DNA of 64,000 bases from a bacterium. Its GTDB lineage: Bacteria > Krumholzibacteriota > Krumholzibacteriia > LZORAL124-64-63. Positions 18,053 to 25,412 of this stretch are shown here, in pieces. The stretch's first letter is position 1. Each line of letters starts with the position of its first letter. A program made the position numbers and the translations under genes. The notes beneath the pieces were generated by a model. The model saw nothing but the letters and a program-made list of their open reading frames with translations. It searched no databases and had not been told where the DNA came from. Where the stretch lies: positions 1,984,001 to 2,048,000 of the forward strand of contig JADJQR010000001.1 in the NCBI GenBank assembly GCA_016712675.1, given 5' to 3'.

Positions 18053-19543
18053 CTAGAGCAGGTTCGGGCACACCCCGCTGTCGCCGACGGTCGCGAACGG
18101 GTCGCGCGGGTTGCCGGTCATCAGGTAGCGGTGCATCGCGTCGGCCGCCACGCGCCCCTGGCCCATCGCCAGGATCACCGTGGCGCCGCCGGTGACGATG
18201 TCGCCGCCGGCGAACACGTTGGGGAAGCTGGTCTGCATGACCTCGTTGATCTTGATCGTGCCCTTCTTCGGGTCACGATCCAGTTCGGGGCAGTCCGCCG
18301 TCAGCAGCGGGTTGGGCCCCTGGCCGATGGCGATCACCACGGTGTCGACCGCGAACTCGCGCACCTTGCCCTCGATGGGCACGGGCTTGCGGCGCCCGCT
18401 GGCGTCCGGCTCGCCCAGTTCCATCTCCTGGCAGCGGATGGCGCCCACGGCACCCTTGCCGTCGTTGACGATCTCCAGCGGCGAGTGCAGCAGGTTGAAC
18501 TCGACGCCTTCCTGCTCGGCGTGATGGATCTCCTCGACGCGGGCCGGCATTTCCAGCCGCGACCGGCGATAGACCAGGTACACGACCTCGGGCTTCAGCC
18601 GCTTGGCCGTGCGCGCCGAGTCCATCGCCGTGTTGCCGGCGCCGATCACGGCGATGCGCTTGATGCGCTTGACCGGCGTGTCCGAGCTGTCGGGGAATTT
18701 GTAGCCGCCCATCAGGTTCACGCGCGTCAGGAACTCGTTGGCGCTGTAGACGCCGTTGAGGTTCTCGCCGGGGATACCCAGGAACCAGGGCAGGCCGGCA
18801 CCGGTGGCGATGAACACGGCGTCGAAGCGCTCGCGGATGCTGTCCAGCGGCTCGGCCTTGCCCACGGGGTAGTTCATCACGAACTCGACGCCCATGTCCT
18901 TCAGGCCGTCGATCTCGCGGACCAGGATCTCCTTCGGCAGCCGGAACTGGGGGATGCCGTAGAACAGCACGCCGCCGGGCTTGTGCAGCGCCTCGAAGAC
19001 CGTGACCCGGTGGCCCTTCTGCGCGAGGTCGCTCGCGGCGGTCAGGCCGGCCGGCCCGGAGCCGATGATCGCGACGGTCTTGCCCGTCGGCGCGGCCACC
19101 GTCGGCGTGATCTTCAGGTTGTGCTCCATCGCGTAGTCGCCCAGGAAGCGCTCGACGCGGCCGATGGCGCCCGCCTCGCGCCCCTTGTCCGGGCGGTTCA
19201 GCGTGCAGACCATCTCGCACTGGTCCTCCTGCGGGCAGACGCGGCCGCAGATCGCCGGCAGGAAGTTCTTCTCCTTGATCTTGCGCAGCGCGTCCTCGTA
19301 GTTCTTCTCGCCGACCAGCTTGAGGAAGGCCGGGATGTCGATGCCGACCGGGCACCCCGCCACGCACGGCTTGTCCTTGCAGTCGATGCAGCGCAGCGCT
19401 TCCTGGGTGGCTTCCTGCTCGTTATAGCCGAGCGGCACTTCCTCGAAGTTGAAGATGCGCGCCGCCGCCTCCTGCTCACGCATGGGCGTCTTGTTCTTGG
19501 CCTTGTTCAGGACCTTCCTGGGCTTCGGGCTCTCGTCGCTCAT
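18053..19543 (-). CDS. nfnL: NAD(P)-binding iron-sulfur flavoprotein, NfnL/GltA-like large subunit
   Basis: The 496-residue protein has an N-terminal region with cysteine clusters (CIDCKDKPCVAGCPVGIDIP near 51-70 and CGRVCPQEDQCEMVC near 98-112) for two 4Fe-4S centres. Two dinucleotide folds follow: [12 protein letters not shown] near 158 for FAD and VIGAGNTAMDSA near 300 for NAD(P). GGDIVTGGATVILAMGQG lies near the end. This architecture belongs to glutamate synthase small-subunit relatives. Because its partner is a 286-residue FNR-type subunit rather than a glutamate synthase large chain, the best call is NfnL of the electron-bifurcating NADH-dependent ferredoxin:NADP oxidoreductase. Sulfide dehydrogenase is the alternative. 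It follows nfnS by 14 bases on the minus strand. Confidence 0.82.
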   Translation of the reverse strand: MSDESPKPRKVLNKAKNKTPMREQEAAARIFNFEEVPLGYNEQEATQEALRCIDCKDKPCVAGCPVGIDIPAFLKLVGEKNYEDALRKIKEKNFLPAICGRVCPQEDQCEMVCTLNRPDKGREAGAIGRVERFLGDYAMEHNLKITPTVAAPTGKTVAIIGSGPAGLTAASDLAQKGHRVTVFEALHKPGGVLFYGIPQFRLPKEILVREIDGLKDMGVEFVMNYPVGKAEPLDSIRERFDAVFIATGAGLPWFLGIPGENLNGVYSANEFLTRVNLMGGYKFPDSSDTPVKRIKRIAVIGAGNTAMDSARTAKRLKPEVVYLVYRRSRLEMPARVEEIHHAEQEGVEFNLLHSPLEIVNDGKGAVGAIRCQEMELGEPDASGRRKPVPIEGKVREFAVDTVVIAIGQGPNPLLTADCPELDRDPKKGTIKINEVMQTSFPNVFAGGDIVTGGATVILAMGQGRVAADAMHRYLMTGNPRDPFATVGDSGVCPNLL

Positions 19544-19557
19544 GACGGTCCTTCCTC

Positions 19558-20418
19558 CTAGTGGCGGAGCTGGTCGGCCGCGGCTTCCAGGCGGCACCGG
19601 TGGTAGCTGTCCAGCGAGGCGCGCTCCTCGGGCTGGTAGTAGGCCAGGCGCGTGATCAACTCGTCGAAATCGACCTGGTGGCCGTCGAACTCCGGTCCCT
19701 CGACACAGGCGAACCGCGTCTGCCCGCCCACGGTCACGCGGCAGGCGCCGCACATGCCCGTGCCGTCGACCATGAGCGGGTTGAGCGAGGCCTGCGTCGG
19801 GATGCCGAACGGCTGCGTGGCGCGGCAGACGAATTTCATCATCACCACCGGCCCGATGGTGATGACCTCGTCGACCTTCTCGCCGCCCTCGATCAGGTCG
19901 GTCAGCGCGTGCGTGACCATGCCCTTGCGGCCGTAGCTGCCGTCGTCGGTGGTGATGATCACCTCGTCGGCCAGGGCGCGGATCTCGTCCTCGAGGATCA
20001 GCAGTTCCTTCGTGCGCGCGCCCAGGATGGCGAGGCAGCGGTTGCCCGCTTCCTTCAGCGCCTGCACCTGCGGCCAGACCACGGCGTTGCCGATGCCGCC
20101 GCCGACGCAGACGACCGTCTTGCCGGTGGGGATGTGCGTCGCCTTGCCCAGCGGGCCGGCCAGGTCGTGGATCTCCTGCCCGACCTGCAGGCGGCCGAGC
20201 ATCTCGGTCGTCTTGCCGACTTCCTGGAAGACGAGCGTGATCGTCCCCTGGCCGGGGTCGCGGTTGGCCAGCGTCAGCGGGATGCGCTCACCCTGGTCGT
20301 TGACGCGCAGGATGACGAACTGTCCCGCCTGGCCGCGCTGCGCGATGTGCGGGGCCTCGATCTCGAACAGCCGGGTGCGGGGCGCCAGTTCCACGGCGCG
20401 CACGATCTTGTTCCCCAC
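19558..20418 (-). CDS. nfnS: Ferredoxin-NADP reductase-type subunit (NfnS-like)
   Basis: A 286-residue flavoprotein with an N-terminal FAD-binding barrel (RIPLTLANRD near 46), a NAD-binding segment (VCVGGGIGNAVVWPQVQAL near 102) and a C-terminal cysteine group in DGTGMCGACRVTVGGQTRFA near 222, which holds a 2Fe-2S centre in NfnS and dihydroorotate dehydrogenase electron-transfer subunits. The GTG start at 20418 is preceded by aaggag. It is the first gene of the minus-strand pair. A Fur-box-like sequence lies 132-150 bases upstream (20550-20568). Confidence 0.82.
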   Translation of the reverse strand: MGNKIVRAVELAPRTRLFEIEAPHIAQRGQAGQFVILRVNDQGERIPLTLANRDPGQGTITLVFQEVGKTTEMLGRLQVGQEIHDLAGPLGKATHIPTGKTVVCVGGGIGNAVVWPQVQALKEAGNRCLAILGARTKELLILEDEIRALADEVIITTDDGSYGRKGMVTHALTDLIEGGEKVDEVITIGPVVMMKFVCRATQPFGIPTQASLNPLMVDGTGMCGACRVTVGGQTRFACVEGPEFDGHQVDFDELITRLAYYQPEERASLDSYHRCRLEAAADQLRH

Positions 20419-20908
20419 GGCAAGCTCCTTGCGGAAAAGCGCCTTGGCACGATGGGCATTCGGGCGGGGGCCGCGGTCCGGGACCGTGGCGCCGGCGGAT
20501 GTGGCGGCAAAGTTACCGCCTGCGTCGGCCGGTGCAAGCGCAAAACTATGACAATGATTAGCGTTATCAACGACTTGCGCGGGGCGGGTGCAGCAGGCGC
20601 GGGGCGCGGTCGTGCGATGGGAATGTCAAGGGGCCGCCGGAACTCCGCCCGCCGGACGGGGGGAACGTCCGACGGGCCTGCGGATGCGTTCGACGGCCCC
20701 TTGCACTGTGACACCCGAAGGTGTGTTCGCCGGGCTCTACCTGCAGCCTTCGTGCCCGCCTGCCGGTTGTCTTGACGGCCTCGCCGGTTCGGCCGATCTT
20801 GCGGCGGCGGGCCGATTTGGCTGCAGTCGCCCGGGTTCGCACATTGTGCTGAACCGCGGGGAATGCGTGCGACCTGCAAGGCAAGGCGCGAAAGGACGGG
20901 ACATCCGC
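20419..20908. other. Divergent 490-bp intergenic region between nfnS and folE
   Basis: No gene is supported here; open frames lack family features. The stretch 20541-20575 is clearly AT-richer than its surroundings and holds the Fur-like palindrome at 20550-20568. On the minus strand TTGATA and TAGTTT with 16 bases between could form the nfnS promoter overlapping that site. I could not identify a convincing promoter for folE. A TGACAA word at 20549-20554 resembles motifs upstream of trxB and the sigma factor gene. Confidence 0.5.
20550..20568 (-). promoter_or_regulatory. Fur-box-like 19-bp palindrome
   Basis: Read on the minus strand the site is GATAACGCTAATCATTGTC, matching 16 of 19 positions of the classical Fur consensus GATAATGATAATCATTATC and keeping a 9-1-9 imperfect symmetry. 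It overlaps the AT-rich putative promoter of the iron-sulfur flavoprotein pair, so iron-responsive control is a reasonable inference. A Zur- or Per-type regulator of the same superfamily could use a similar site. Confidence 0.45.
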
Positions 20909-21463
20909 ATGGAAGAGATCATCCGCCAACTTCTGGTCAACCTGGGCGAGGACCCCGAGCGCGAAGGGCTCCAGCGGACGCCGGCGCGTGTGGCGCGCGC
21001 CTGGGCCGAGACCACCGCCGGCTACGCCCAGGACCCCGGCGCGATGGTGCGGGCCGCGCTGTTCGAGGCCGAGAGCAAGGAGATGGTCGTCGTCGGTGGT
21101 ATCGACTTCTACAGCACCTGCGAGCACCACCTGCTGCCGTTCTTCGGCAAGGCGTACGTTGCGTACATCCCGAAGGGCCGCATCGTCGGACTGTCAAAGA
21201 TGGCCCGTGTCGTCGAAGCCTACGCTCGGCGTCTGCAGGTGCAGGAGCGGATGACCGCGCAGATCGCGCAGTGCCTGATGGAGAACCTCGAGCCGCTGGG
21301 TGTGGCGGTCGTGCTGCGGGCGCAACACCTGTGCATGATGACGCGCGGCGTGCAGAAGCAGAATTCCTACGCGGTGACCAGCGAGATGTTGGGCTGCTTC
21401 AAGAAGAGCCCGAAGACCCGCGCGGAGTTCCTGCAGCTCATCCGCGACAAGCCCGGCAACTGA
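20909..21463 (+). CDS. folE: GTP cyclohydrolase I
   Basis: FolE converts GTP to 7,8-dihydroneopterin triphosphate, the entry to folate (and queuosine precursor) synthesis. The 184-residue protein is the zinc-dependent type I form: [12 protein letters not shown] near residue 23, the zinc-binding cysteine and histidine in [13 protein letters not shown] near 68-80, and the second cysteine in [14 protein letters not shown] near 141. ATG 20909 is preceded by cgaaaggacgg. Its product supplies tetrahydrofolate for GlyA and PurN. It is monocistronic and convergent with the next minus-strand gene, 38 bases away. Confidence 0.95.
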   Translation: MEEIIRQLLVNLGEDPEREGLQRTPARVARAWAETTAGYAQDPGAMVRAALFEAESKEMVVVGGIDFYSTCEHHLLPFFGKAYVAYIPKGRIVGLSKMARVVEAYARRLQVQERMTAQIAQCLMENLEPLGVAVVLRAQHLCMMTRGVQKQNSYAVTSEMLGCFKKSPKTRAEFLQLIRDKPGN

Positions 21464-21501
21464 GCGGGGAGATCCGCCCAGGCCGGGCTGACGCGTCCAG
21501 G

Positions 21502-22206
21502 CTAGCGGTAGGCGGACTTCAGCGCGCCCCAGCTGGTGGCTTCGACCGGCACTGCGGCGCAGGGATCACCGCGCGACGGTTCCACTTCCGAGACGTAGAG
21601 GCAGGCGCCGCCGGCGGGCACGTAGGCCAGCAGGTCCCCGTACACGTCCACGGCCTCGCCGCTGCGGATGTGGGGTTCGTATTGCGAAGGGTGGATGCGG
21701 CTGAGGTCCAGGTCCTGGTAGCACAGCCACTGGTCGCAGTCCTGCTCGCAGGGCACGATATGGAAGCGCGTCCCACTGGCGTCCGCCTCCAGCACCCCGC
21801 GCACGGCCGGTGCGCGGCCCCAGGCCAGCGAGACGATGGGCGTCACGTCGCCGAACGGGCCGAGCAGTTCGAGTTCGCCGTCCGGGTGCAGCAGCGCGGC
21901 GCGATACAGCCAGGTGCGCTCGGGCCAGGGAGCGCCCAGTTCGACCTCGTAGATTGCTTCCTCCTGCCACGCCGGGAGGGCCAGAGGCGGCAGGTTGGCC
22001 AGCGACGGCTTGTCGCAGGATCCGGCCAGCGTCTGCTCCAGCACGATCTGGTAGCCGTCCGTACTCCCGCTCACGAGGTCGTTGACCACGACCACCGTGA
22101 AGCTGAACTGCCCGGTCGCCTGGTCGCACACGCCCTGCAGGTCCACCAGGGCGGACGCAGGCCCCGCAGCCAGGAGAGCGGCCGCGACGATCAACGATTT
22201 GAACAC
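21502..22206 (-). CDS. Secreted cysteine-containing protein of unknown function
   Basis: I do not recognise the family. Starting at GTG 22206 (a TTG at 22209 is also possible; gggagg lies upstream) the 234-residue product begins with a signal peptide, FKSLIVAAALLAAGPASA, so it is exported. The mature part holds paired cysteines (CDQATG, CDKPS, CEQDCDQWLC, CLYVSEVEP, CAAVP) that could form disulfides, and the C-terminal third has a short strand pattern ending in SWGALKSAYR. A well-formed promoter and an inverted repeat lie upstream, which suggests a single, regulated gene. It could be a periplasmic or surface protein. Confidence 0.6.
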   Translation of the reverse strand: MFKSLIVAAALLAAGPASALVDLQGVCDQATGQFSFTVVVVNDLVSGSTDGYQIVLEQTLAGSCDKPSLANLPPLALPAWQEEAIYEVELGAPWPERTWLYRAALLHPDGELELLGPFGDVTPIVSLAWGRAPAVRGVLEADASGTRFHIVPCEQDCDQWLCYQDLDLSRIHPSQYEPHIRSGEAVDVYGDLLAYVPAGGACLYVSEVEPSRGDPCAAVPVEATSWGALKSAYR

Positions 22207-22314
22207 CAATTCGAGAGCCTCCCGAGGTGGGCCTCCTGCCCGGACCCGGCCGATCCCCGGCGGCCGGCATGACAGCGCCCGTCGGCCCATAGCCGCCCGG
22301 ACAACTTGAGAAAC

Positions 22315-22356
22315 ATCATGAATCCACGTGCCTAAGGGCTTTCGTCGATTCATGAT
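22315..22356. repeat. 10-bp perfect inverted repeat overlapping a -10 box
   Basis: ATCATGAATC at 22315-22324 and GATTCATGAT at 22347-22356 are exact reverse complements, 32 bases centre to centre (about three helical turns). The right arm covers most of the -10 box of the minus-strand promoter at 22352-22380, and the left arm lies about 20-30 bases downstream of the predicted start. This is the layout of a paired operator or of a hairpin at the 5' end of the transcript. Confidence 0.55.
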
Positions 22357-22380
22357 ATCATTCCATAGCGCAAAAATCAA
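22352..22380 (-). promoter_or_regulatory. Sigma-70-type promoter of the secreted-protein gene
   Basis: On the minus strand TTGATT (22380-22375) and TATCAT (22357-22352) are separated by exactly 17 bases in an AT-rich island. Transcription would start near 22345 and run about 139 bases before the GTG at 22206. The -10 box lies inside the inverted repeat described separately. Confidence 0.6.
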
Positions 22381-22435
22381 CTGTTCCCTGCCAGCAGGGG
22401 CAGGAAATCCACCGGTGACGGGCCGGCTGCCCTGG

Positions 22436-23377
22436 TCAATGTCCCTGGGCGGCCAGCCAGCGTTCGGCTTCGATGGCGGCCATGCAGCCCGTGCCGGCCG
22501 AGGTGATCGCCTGCCGGTAGACGTGGTCCTGGACGTCGCCGCACGCGAAGACGCCGGGCTTGCCCATCCCCGTGGTGCCGGGCACGGTCACCAGGTACCC
22601 GGATTCGTCGGTCGGCAGCTGGCCGGCCAGGAACGCCGTGTTGGGCGTGTGCCCGATGGCAATGAAGCACCCGGTGACGGCCAACTCGCGCTCGGGACCG
22701 CCGGTGGTGTCCGCCAGCACCAGGCCGCGCAGGTTTCCGTTCCCGTCGGCCAGGTAGCGGGAGGGCACCGCATTCCAGGCGACCTCGATCTTCGGGTTCG
22801 CCAGCGCGCGGTCCTGCATGATCTTCGAGCCCCGCAATTCACCGCGCCGGTGGATGAGCGTCACCTTGCTTGCGAAGTTCGTCAGGTACGTGGCCTCCTC
22901 CAGAGCGGTGTCGCCACCGCCGACCACCGCCACGTCCTGGCCGCGGAAGAAGAAGCCGTCGCAGGTGGCGCACGCGCTCAGGCCCTTGCCATGGAAGCTC
23001 TCCTCGTCGGGCAGATGCAGCCAGCGTGCCGTGCTGCCCGAAGCGATGATCACCACCGGCGCGGTGTACGCGCCGCTGTCGGTCCGCACCCTGTACGGTC
23101 CGTTCGCAAGGTCGACCGCGGTCACGGATTCGCTGCGGATCACGGTGCCGAACCGGGCGGCCTGGGCTTTCAGGCGCTCCATCAACTCGGGCCCGGTGAT
23201 GCCGTCGGGGAAACCCGGAAAGTTCTCGACCTCGGTCGTGATGGTCAGCTGGCCGCCCGGCTGGTGCCCCTCGAACAGCAGATTCGGCACGTTGGCGCGG
23301 CTCAGGTAGATCGCGGCGGTCAGGCCGGCCGGCCCGGACCCGATGACGATGGCTTTGGGGGCGGGGGTATCACTCAT
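22436..23377 (-). CDS. trxB: Thioredoxin-disulfide reductase
   Basis: TrxB uses NADPH and FAD to reduce thioredoxin. The 313-residue protein has the standard length, with [20 protein letters not shown] near residue 10 for FAD, the redox-active CATC in [11 protein letters not shown] near 135, [12 protein letters not shown] near 152 for NADPH, and [20 protein letters not shown] near the end. The ATG at 23377 is the first family-like start. It is transcribed alone on the minus strand, and a TTGACAA word lies about 50 bases upstream (23429-23435). Confidence 0.96.
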   Translation of the reverse strand: MSDTPAPKAIVIGSGPAGLTAAIYLSRANVPNLLFEGHQPGGQLTITTEVENFPGFPDGITGPELMERLKAQAARFGTVIRSESVTAVDLANGPYRVRTDSGAYTAPVVIIASGSTARWLHLPDEESFHGKGLSACATCDGFFFRGQDVAVVGGGDTALEEATYLTNFASKVTLIHRRGELRGSKIMQDRALANPKIEVAWNAVPSRYLADGNGNLRGLVLADTTGGPERELAVTGCFIAIGHTPNTAFLAGQLPTDESGYLVTVPGTTGMGKPGVFACGDVQDHVYRQAITSAGTGCMAAIEAERWLAAQGH

Positions 23378-23568
23378 GCTGGTCGGACTTCCTGTGGCGA
23401 GGGGGATGGGGCGGAGCCCCGGCTGACGTTGACAACATCGCCTCAGGTTAAGGCCGCCGGGCCCGATGTCAACCGCCGCGGCGGCGGCAGGTCCGGGGCG
23501 TGGTCCGGCGGCCCGAGGCCGCCCGCGGGGCCCGGCCATGGCGGGGCGGCATTTCCGCCACGCCGGCC

Positions 23569-23598
23569 TTGACGCCCGGGGCCGGGCGGCACTATTAT
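23569..23598 (+). promoter_or_regulatory. Sigma-70-type promoter of rplU-rpmA
   Basis: TTGACG (23569-23574) and TATTAT (23593-23598) are 18 bases apart, and the -10 is followed by TCCCGC, as at other promoters in this window. The predicted start near 23605 leaves a long 5' leader of about 270 bases before the L21 gene. Confidence 0.6.
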
Positions 23599-23719
23599 TC
23601 CCGCTTGTGCCAAAGGCCGGGCGCGTTTGCAACCGCGGCCAGTTGTGCCGGAATCCACTTGTGCCCGTGCCCCGTGCCGGACCTCGGTCCCGGCGCCGAT
23701 GCCCCGGTACCGGTGAGTT

Positions 23720-23808
23720 GTTTCCCACTGGGCGGTTTCCCACTGGGCCGTTTCCCACCGCGCTGTCTTGCCGTGGGGCTGTCCGCTGGGGCTGTTTTCC
23801 TGGGGCCG
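23720..23808 (+). repeat. Tandem repeats in the rplU leader
   Basis: A 15-base unit GTTTCCCACTGGGC(G/C) occurs at 23720-23734 and 23735-23749, with a third partial copy GTTTCCCACCG from 23750. It is followed by TGGGGCTGT at 23774-23782 and 23787-23795 and TGGGGCCG at 23801-23808. The CCCAC of the first family can pair with the GTGGG near 23773-23777, so the leader RNA can fold in alternative ways. L21 operons in some bacteria carry autoregulatory leaders; whether this is one is inference. Confidence 0.55.
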
Positions 23809-23875
23809 ATTCCGACAGGGTAGCCCGGACCGGGCGGCCGCACGCGAACCGGCAACGTCAACGGGTAGGAACACG

Positions 23876-24187
23876 ATGTACGCTGTTGTCAAGATCAAGA
23901 GCCAGCAGTTCCGGGTCACGCCGGACACGACGCTGCAAGTGCCGCTGCTGGCGGACGAGGTCGGGGCCACGTTGAGCTTCGACGAGGTCCTGATGGTGTC
24001 GGACGGCGCGTCGGTCAAGGTCGGCAACCCGATCGTGGCCGGAGCGGCGGTCAAGGCCGAGGTGCTCGCCCACGGGCTGAGCCGGAAGATCGTCATCTTC
24101 AAGAAGCGGCGCCGCAAGAACTACCGGCGCAAGACCGGCCATCGCCAGCCGTTCACCCAGATCCGCATCACCGGCATCACCGGTTGA
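23876..24187 (+). CDS. rplU: 50S ribosomal protein L21
   Basis: L21 is a primary component of the large subunit, contacting 23S rRNA. The 103-residue protein begins [20 protein letters not shown] and ends with the basic block [20 protein letters not shown] and the QIRITGI tail typical of the family. The start ATG 23876 is preceded by gggtagga. It is followed 64 bases later by rpmA, the universal L21-L27 pair. Confidence 0.97.
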   Translation: MYAVVKIKSQQFRVTPDTTLQVPLLADEVGATLSFDEVLMVSDGASVKVGNPIVAGAAVKAEVLAHGLSRKIVIFKKRRRKNYRRKTGHRQPFTQIRITGITG

Positions 24188-24251
24188 GCCGAACCCGCCC
24201 GCAGCGGCCGCCAGGCGGCCGCCGGGGCCACCCGACAGGAGCAGGTGCGAC

Positions 24252-24506
24252 ATGGCGCATAAGAAAGCAGGCGGATCGACCCGGAACGGGCGCGACTCCA
24301 ACCCGAAGAACCTCGGCGTCAAGCGCTTCGGCGGGCAGACCGTGAGCGCCGGGACCATCCTGGTCCGCCAGCGCGGAACCCGGATCCATCCGGGCAAGCA
24401 TGTGGGCAAGGGTGGCGACGACACGTTGTTCGCGCTCGTGGACGGGACCGTGGAGTTCCAGGACTTCCGCGGGACCAAGAAGCGGGTCAACATCCTTCCG
24501 CTGTAG
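24252..24506 (+). CDS. rpmA: 50S ribosomal protein L27
   Basis: L27 reaches towards the peptidyl-transferase centre with its N-terminus. The 84-residue protein begins [16 protein letters not shown], with no cleavable Firmicutes-type N-terminal extension, and has [22 protein letters not shown]. An aacaggagcaggtgc-like ribosome-binding stretch precedes the ATG. A hairpin with a TTCG tail follows 25 bases after the stop and probably ends the rplU-rpmA message. Confidence 0.97.
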   Translation: MAHKKAGGSTRNGRDSNPKNLGVKRFGGQTVSAGTILVRQRGTRIHPGKHVGKGGDDTLFALVDGTVEFQDFRGTKKRVNILPL

Positions 24507-24531
24507 ATGATGCACCCCGGCAGGCATCCCG

Positions 24532-24555
24532 AGCCCACCCCGCACGGGGTGGGCT
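24532..24555 (+). terminator. Intrinsic-terminator-like hairpin after rpmA
   Basis: AGCCCACCCC (24532-24541) pairs perfectly with GGGGTGGGCT (24546-24555) around a GCAC loop, followed by TCGCTGTT. It lies just after rpmA, inside what would be the first codons of kdsB if that gene started at the earliest ATG. This argues for a later kdsB start. Confidence 0.6.
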
Positions 24556-24590
24556 TCGCTGTTGGACCAGGCGATGCCGCCACCGGCGGC

Positions 24591-25322
24591 GTGCTGGTGG
24601 TCATTCCCGCGCGCTTCGGCTCGAGCCGCTTTCCGGGCAAGGCCCTGGCCGATATCCACGGCCGCCCGCTGATCGTGCGCGTGGCCGAGAACGCGCAGGG
24701 GGTGCGGCGCGCCGATCGCGTGGTCGTCGCCACCGATGATGAACGGATACGCGACGTGGTCGCCGCCGCCGGATACGATTGCGAGCTGACGGCCGTCCAC
24801 CCGACCGGCACCGACCGCATCGCGGAGGTCGCGGCCCGGCACGCGGCCGGACTGGTGGTCAACCTGCAGGGGGACGAACCGCTGCTGCCTCCGGGCGACG
24901 TGGACGCGCTGATCGCGTTCATGCAGGCTGAGCCGGCCTGGGACATCGGGACCTGCGGCCACCCGTTCGCCGACGAAGCCGCCTGGCGCGACCCGAACGT
25001 CGTCAAGGTGGTCACCGCGCGCGACGGCGGGGCTTTGTACTTTTCGCGGGCGCCGATTCCCGGTATGTTCCCCGGCAGGCAGGCGCAAGGACACGAAGCG
25101 GCGCTGCGGCACGTGGGCATCTACGCGTACCGCCGATCGGCGCTGCTACGGTTCGCCGCCCTGCCGCCGACGCCGCTCGAGCAGGTGGAGGGGCTCGAGC
25201 AGCTGCGGGCGCTGGAGAACGGGCTACGCATCGGCGTGGTCGAGGTCGCGGCCGGCCCCGTGGGCGTGGATACGCCGGCCGACCTGGAGCGCGTGCGCGC
25301 AGCCTGGCCGACCGGCCGCTGA
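24591..25322 (+). CDS. kdsB: 3-deoxy-manno-octulosonate cytidylyltransferase
   Basis: KdsB activates KDO with CTP to CMP-KDO for transfer to lipid A. From GTG 24591 the 243-residue protein begins VLVVIPARFGSSRFPGKALA, only a few residues before the nucleotide-binding block as in E. coli KdsB. It shows VVNLQGDEPLL near 96 and ALYFSRAPIPGMFPG near 148, then HVGIYAYRRSALLRF. An ATG directly after the rpmA stop (24507) would add 28 residues, but these cross the terminator hairpin and lack homology. No clear ribosome-binding site favours either. pyrG, whose CTP product KdsB uses, is the next gene. Confidence 0.9.
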   Translation: MLVVIPARFGSSRFPGKALADIHGRPLIVRVAENAQGVRRADRVVVATDDERIRDVVAAAGYDCELTAVHPTGTDRIAEVAARHAAGLVVNLQGDEPLLPPGDVDALIAFMQAEPAWDIGTCGHPFADEAAWRDPNVVKVVTARDGGALYFSRAPIPGMFPGRQAQGHEAALRHVGIYAYRRSALLRFAALPPTPLEQVEGLEQLRALENGLRIGVVEVAAGPVGVDTPADLERVRAAWPTGR

Positions 25323-25412
25323 GCGCCGCGGTCGCCGAGGACGTCGGACGGGATTCGGGATGCGGCGAGGGCCGCGGCATGGACGCCGCCGCGCGGCGGA
25401 ACAGGGAGCAGC

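Larger units (their letters stand above)
23378..23875. other. Divergent 498-bp intergenic region between trxB and rplU
   Basis: No gene is supported. The left part (23378-23560) is GC-rich sequence with TTGACAA at 23429-23435, upstream of trxB. The right part contains the rplU promoter (23569-23598) and a roughly 270-base leader with two families of short tandem repeats (from 23720), listed separately. Confidence 0.6.

Noticed and set aside
17897-19561. A 554-codon plus-strand frame opposite nfnL
   Set aside because: Composition is Arg/Asp/Leu/Val-rich without motifs; the minus-strand product is a recognisable enzyme.
20449-20470. TTGGCACGATGGGCATT as a sigma-54 promoter near nfnS
   Set aside because: The GC dinucleotide is one or two bases off the required spacing, and the orientation points away from nfnS.
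20588-20908. N-terminal extension of FolE reaching back to 20588
   Set aside because: It would add 107 residues unlike any GTP cyclohydrolase I, and the ATG at 20909 has a good ribosome-binding site.
25060-25075. TATGTTCCCCGG as another TAnnnT-CCCCG promoter
   Set aside because: It lies inside kdsB coding Gly-Met-Phe-Pro-Gly and has no -35; it shows that the pattern can occur by chance.
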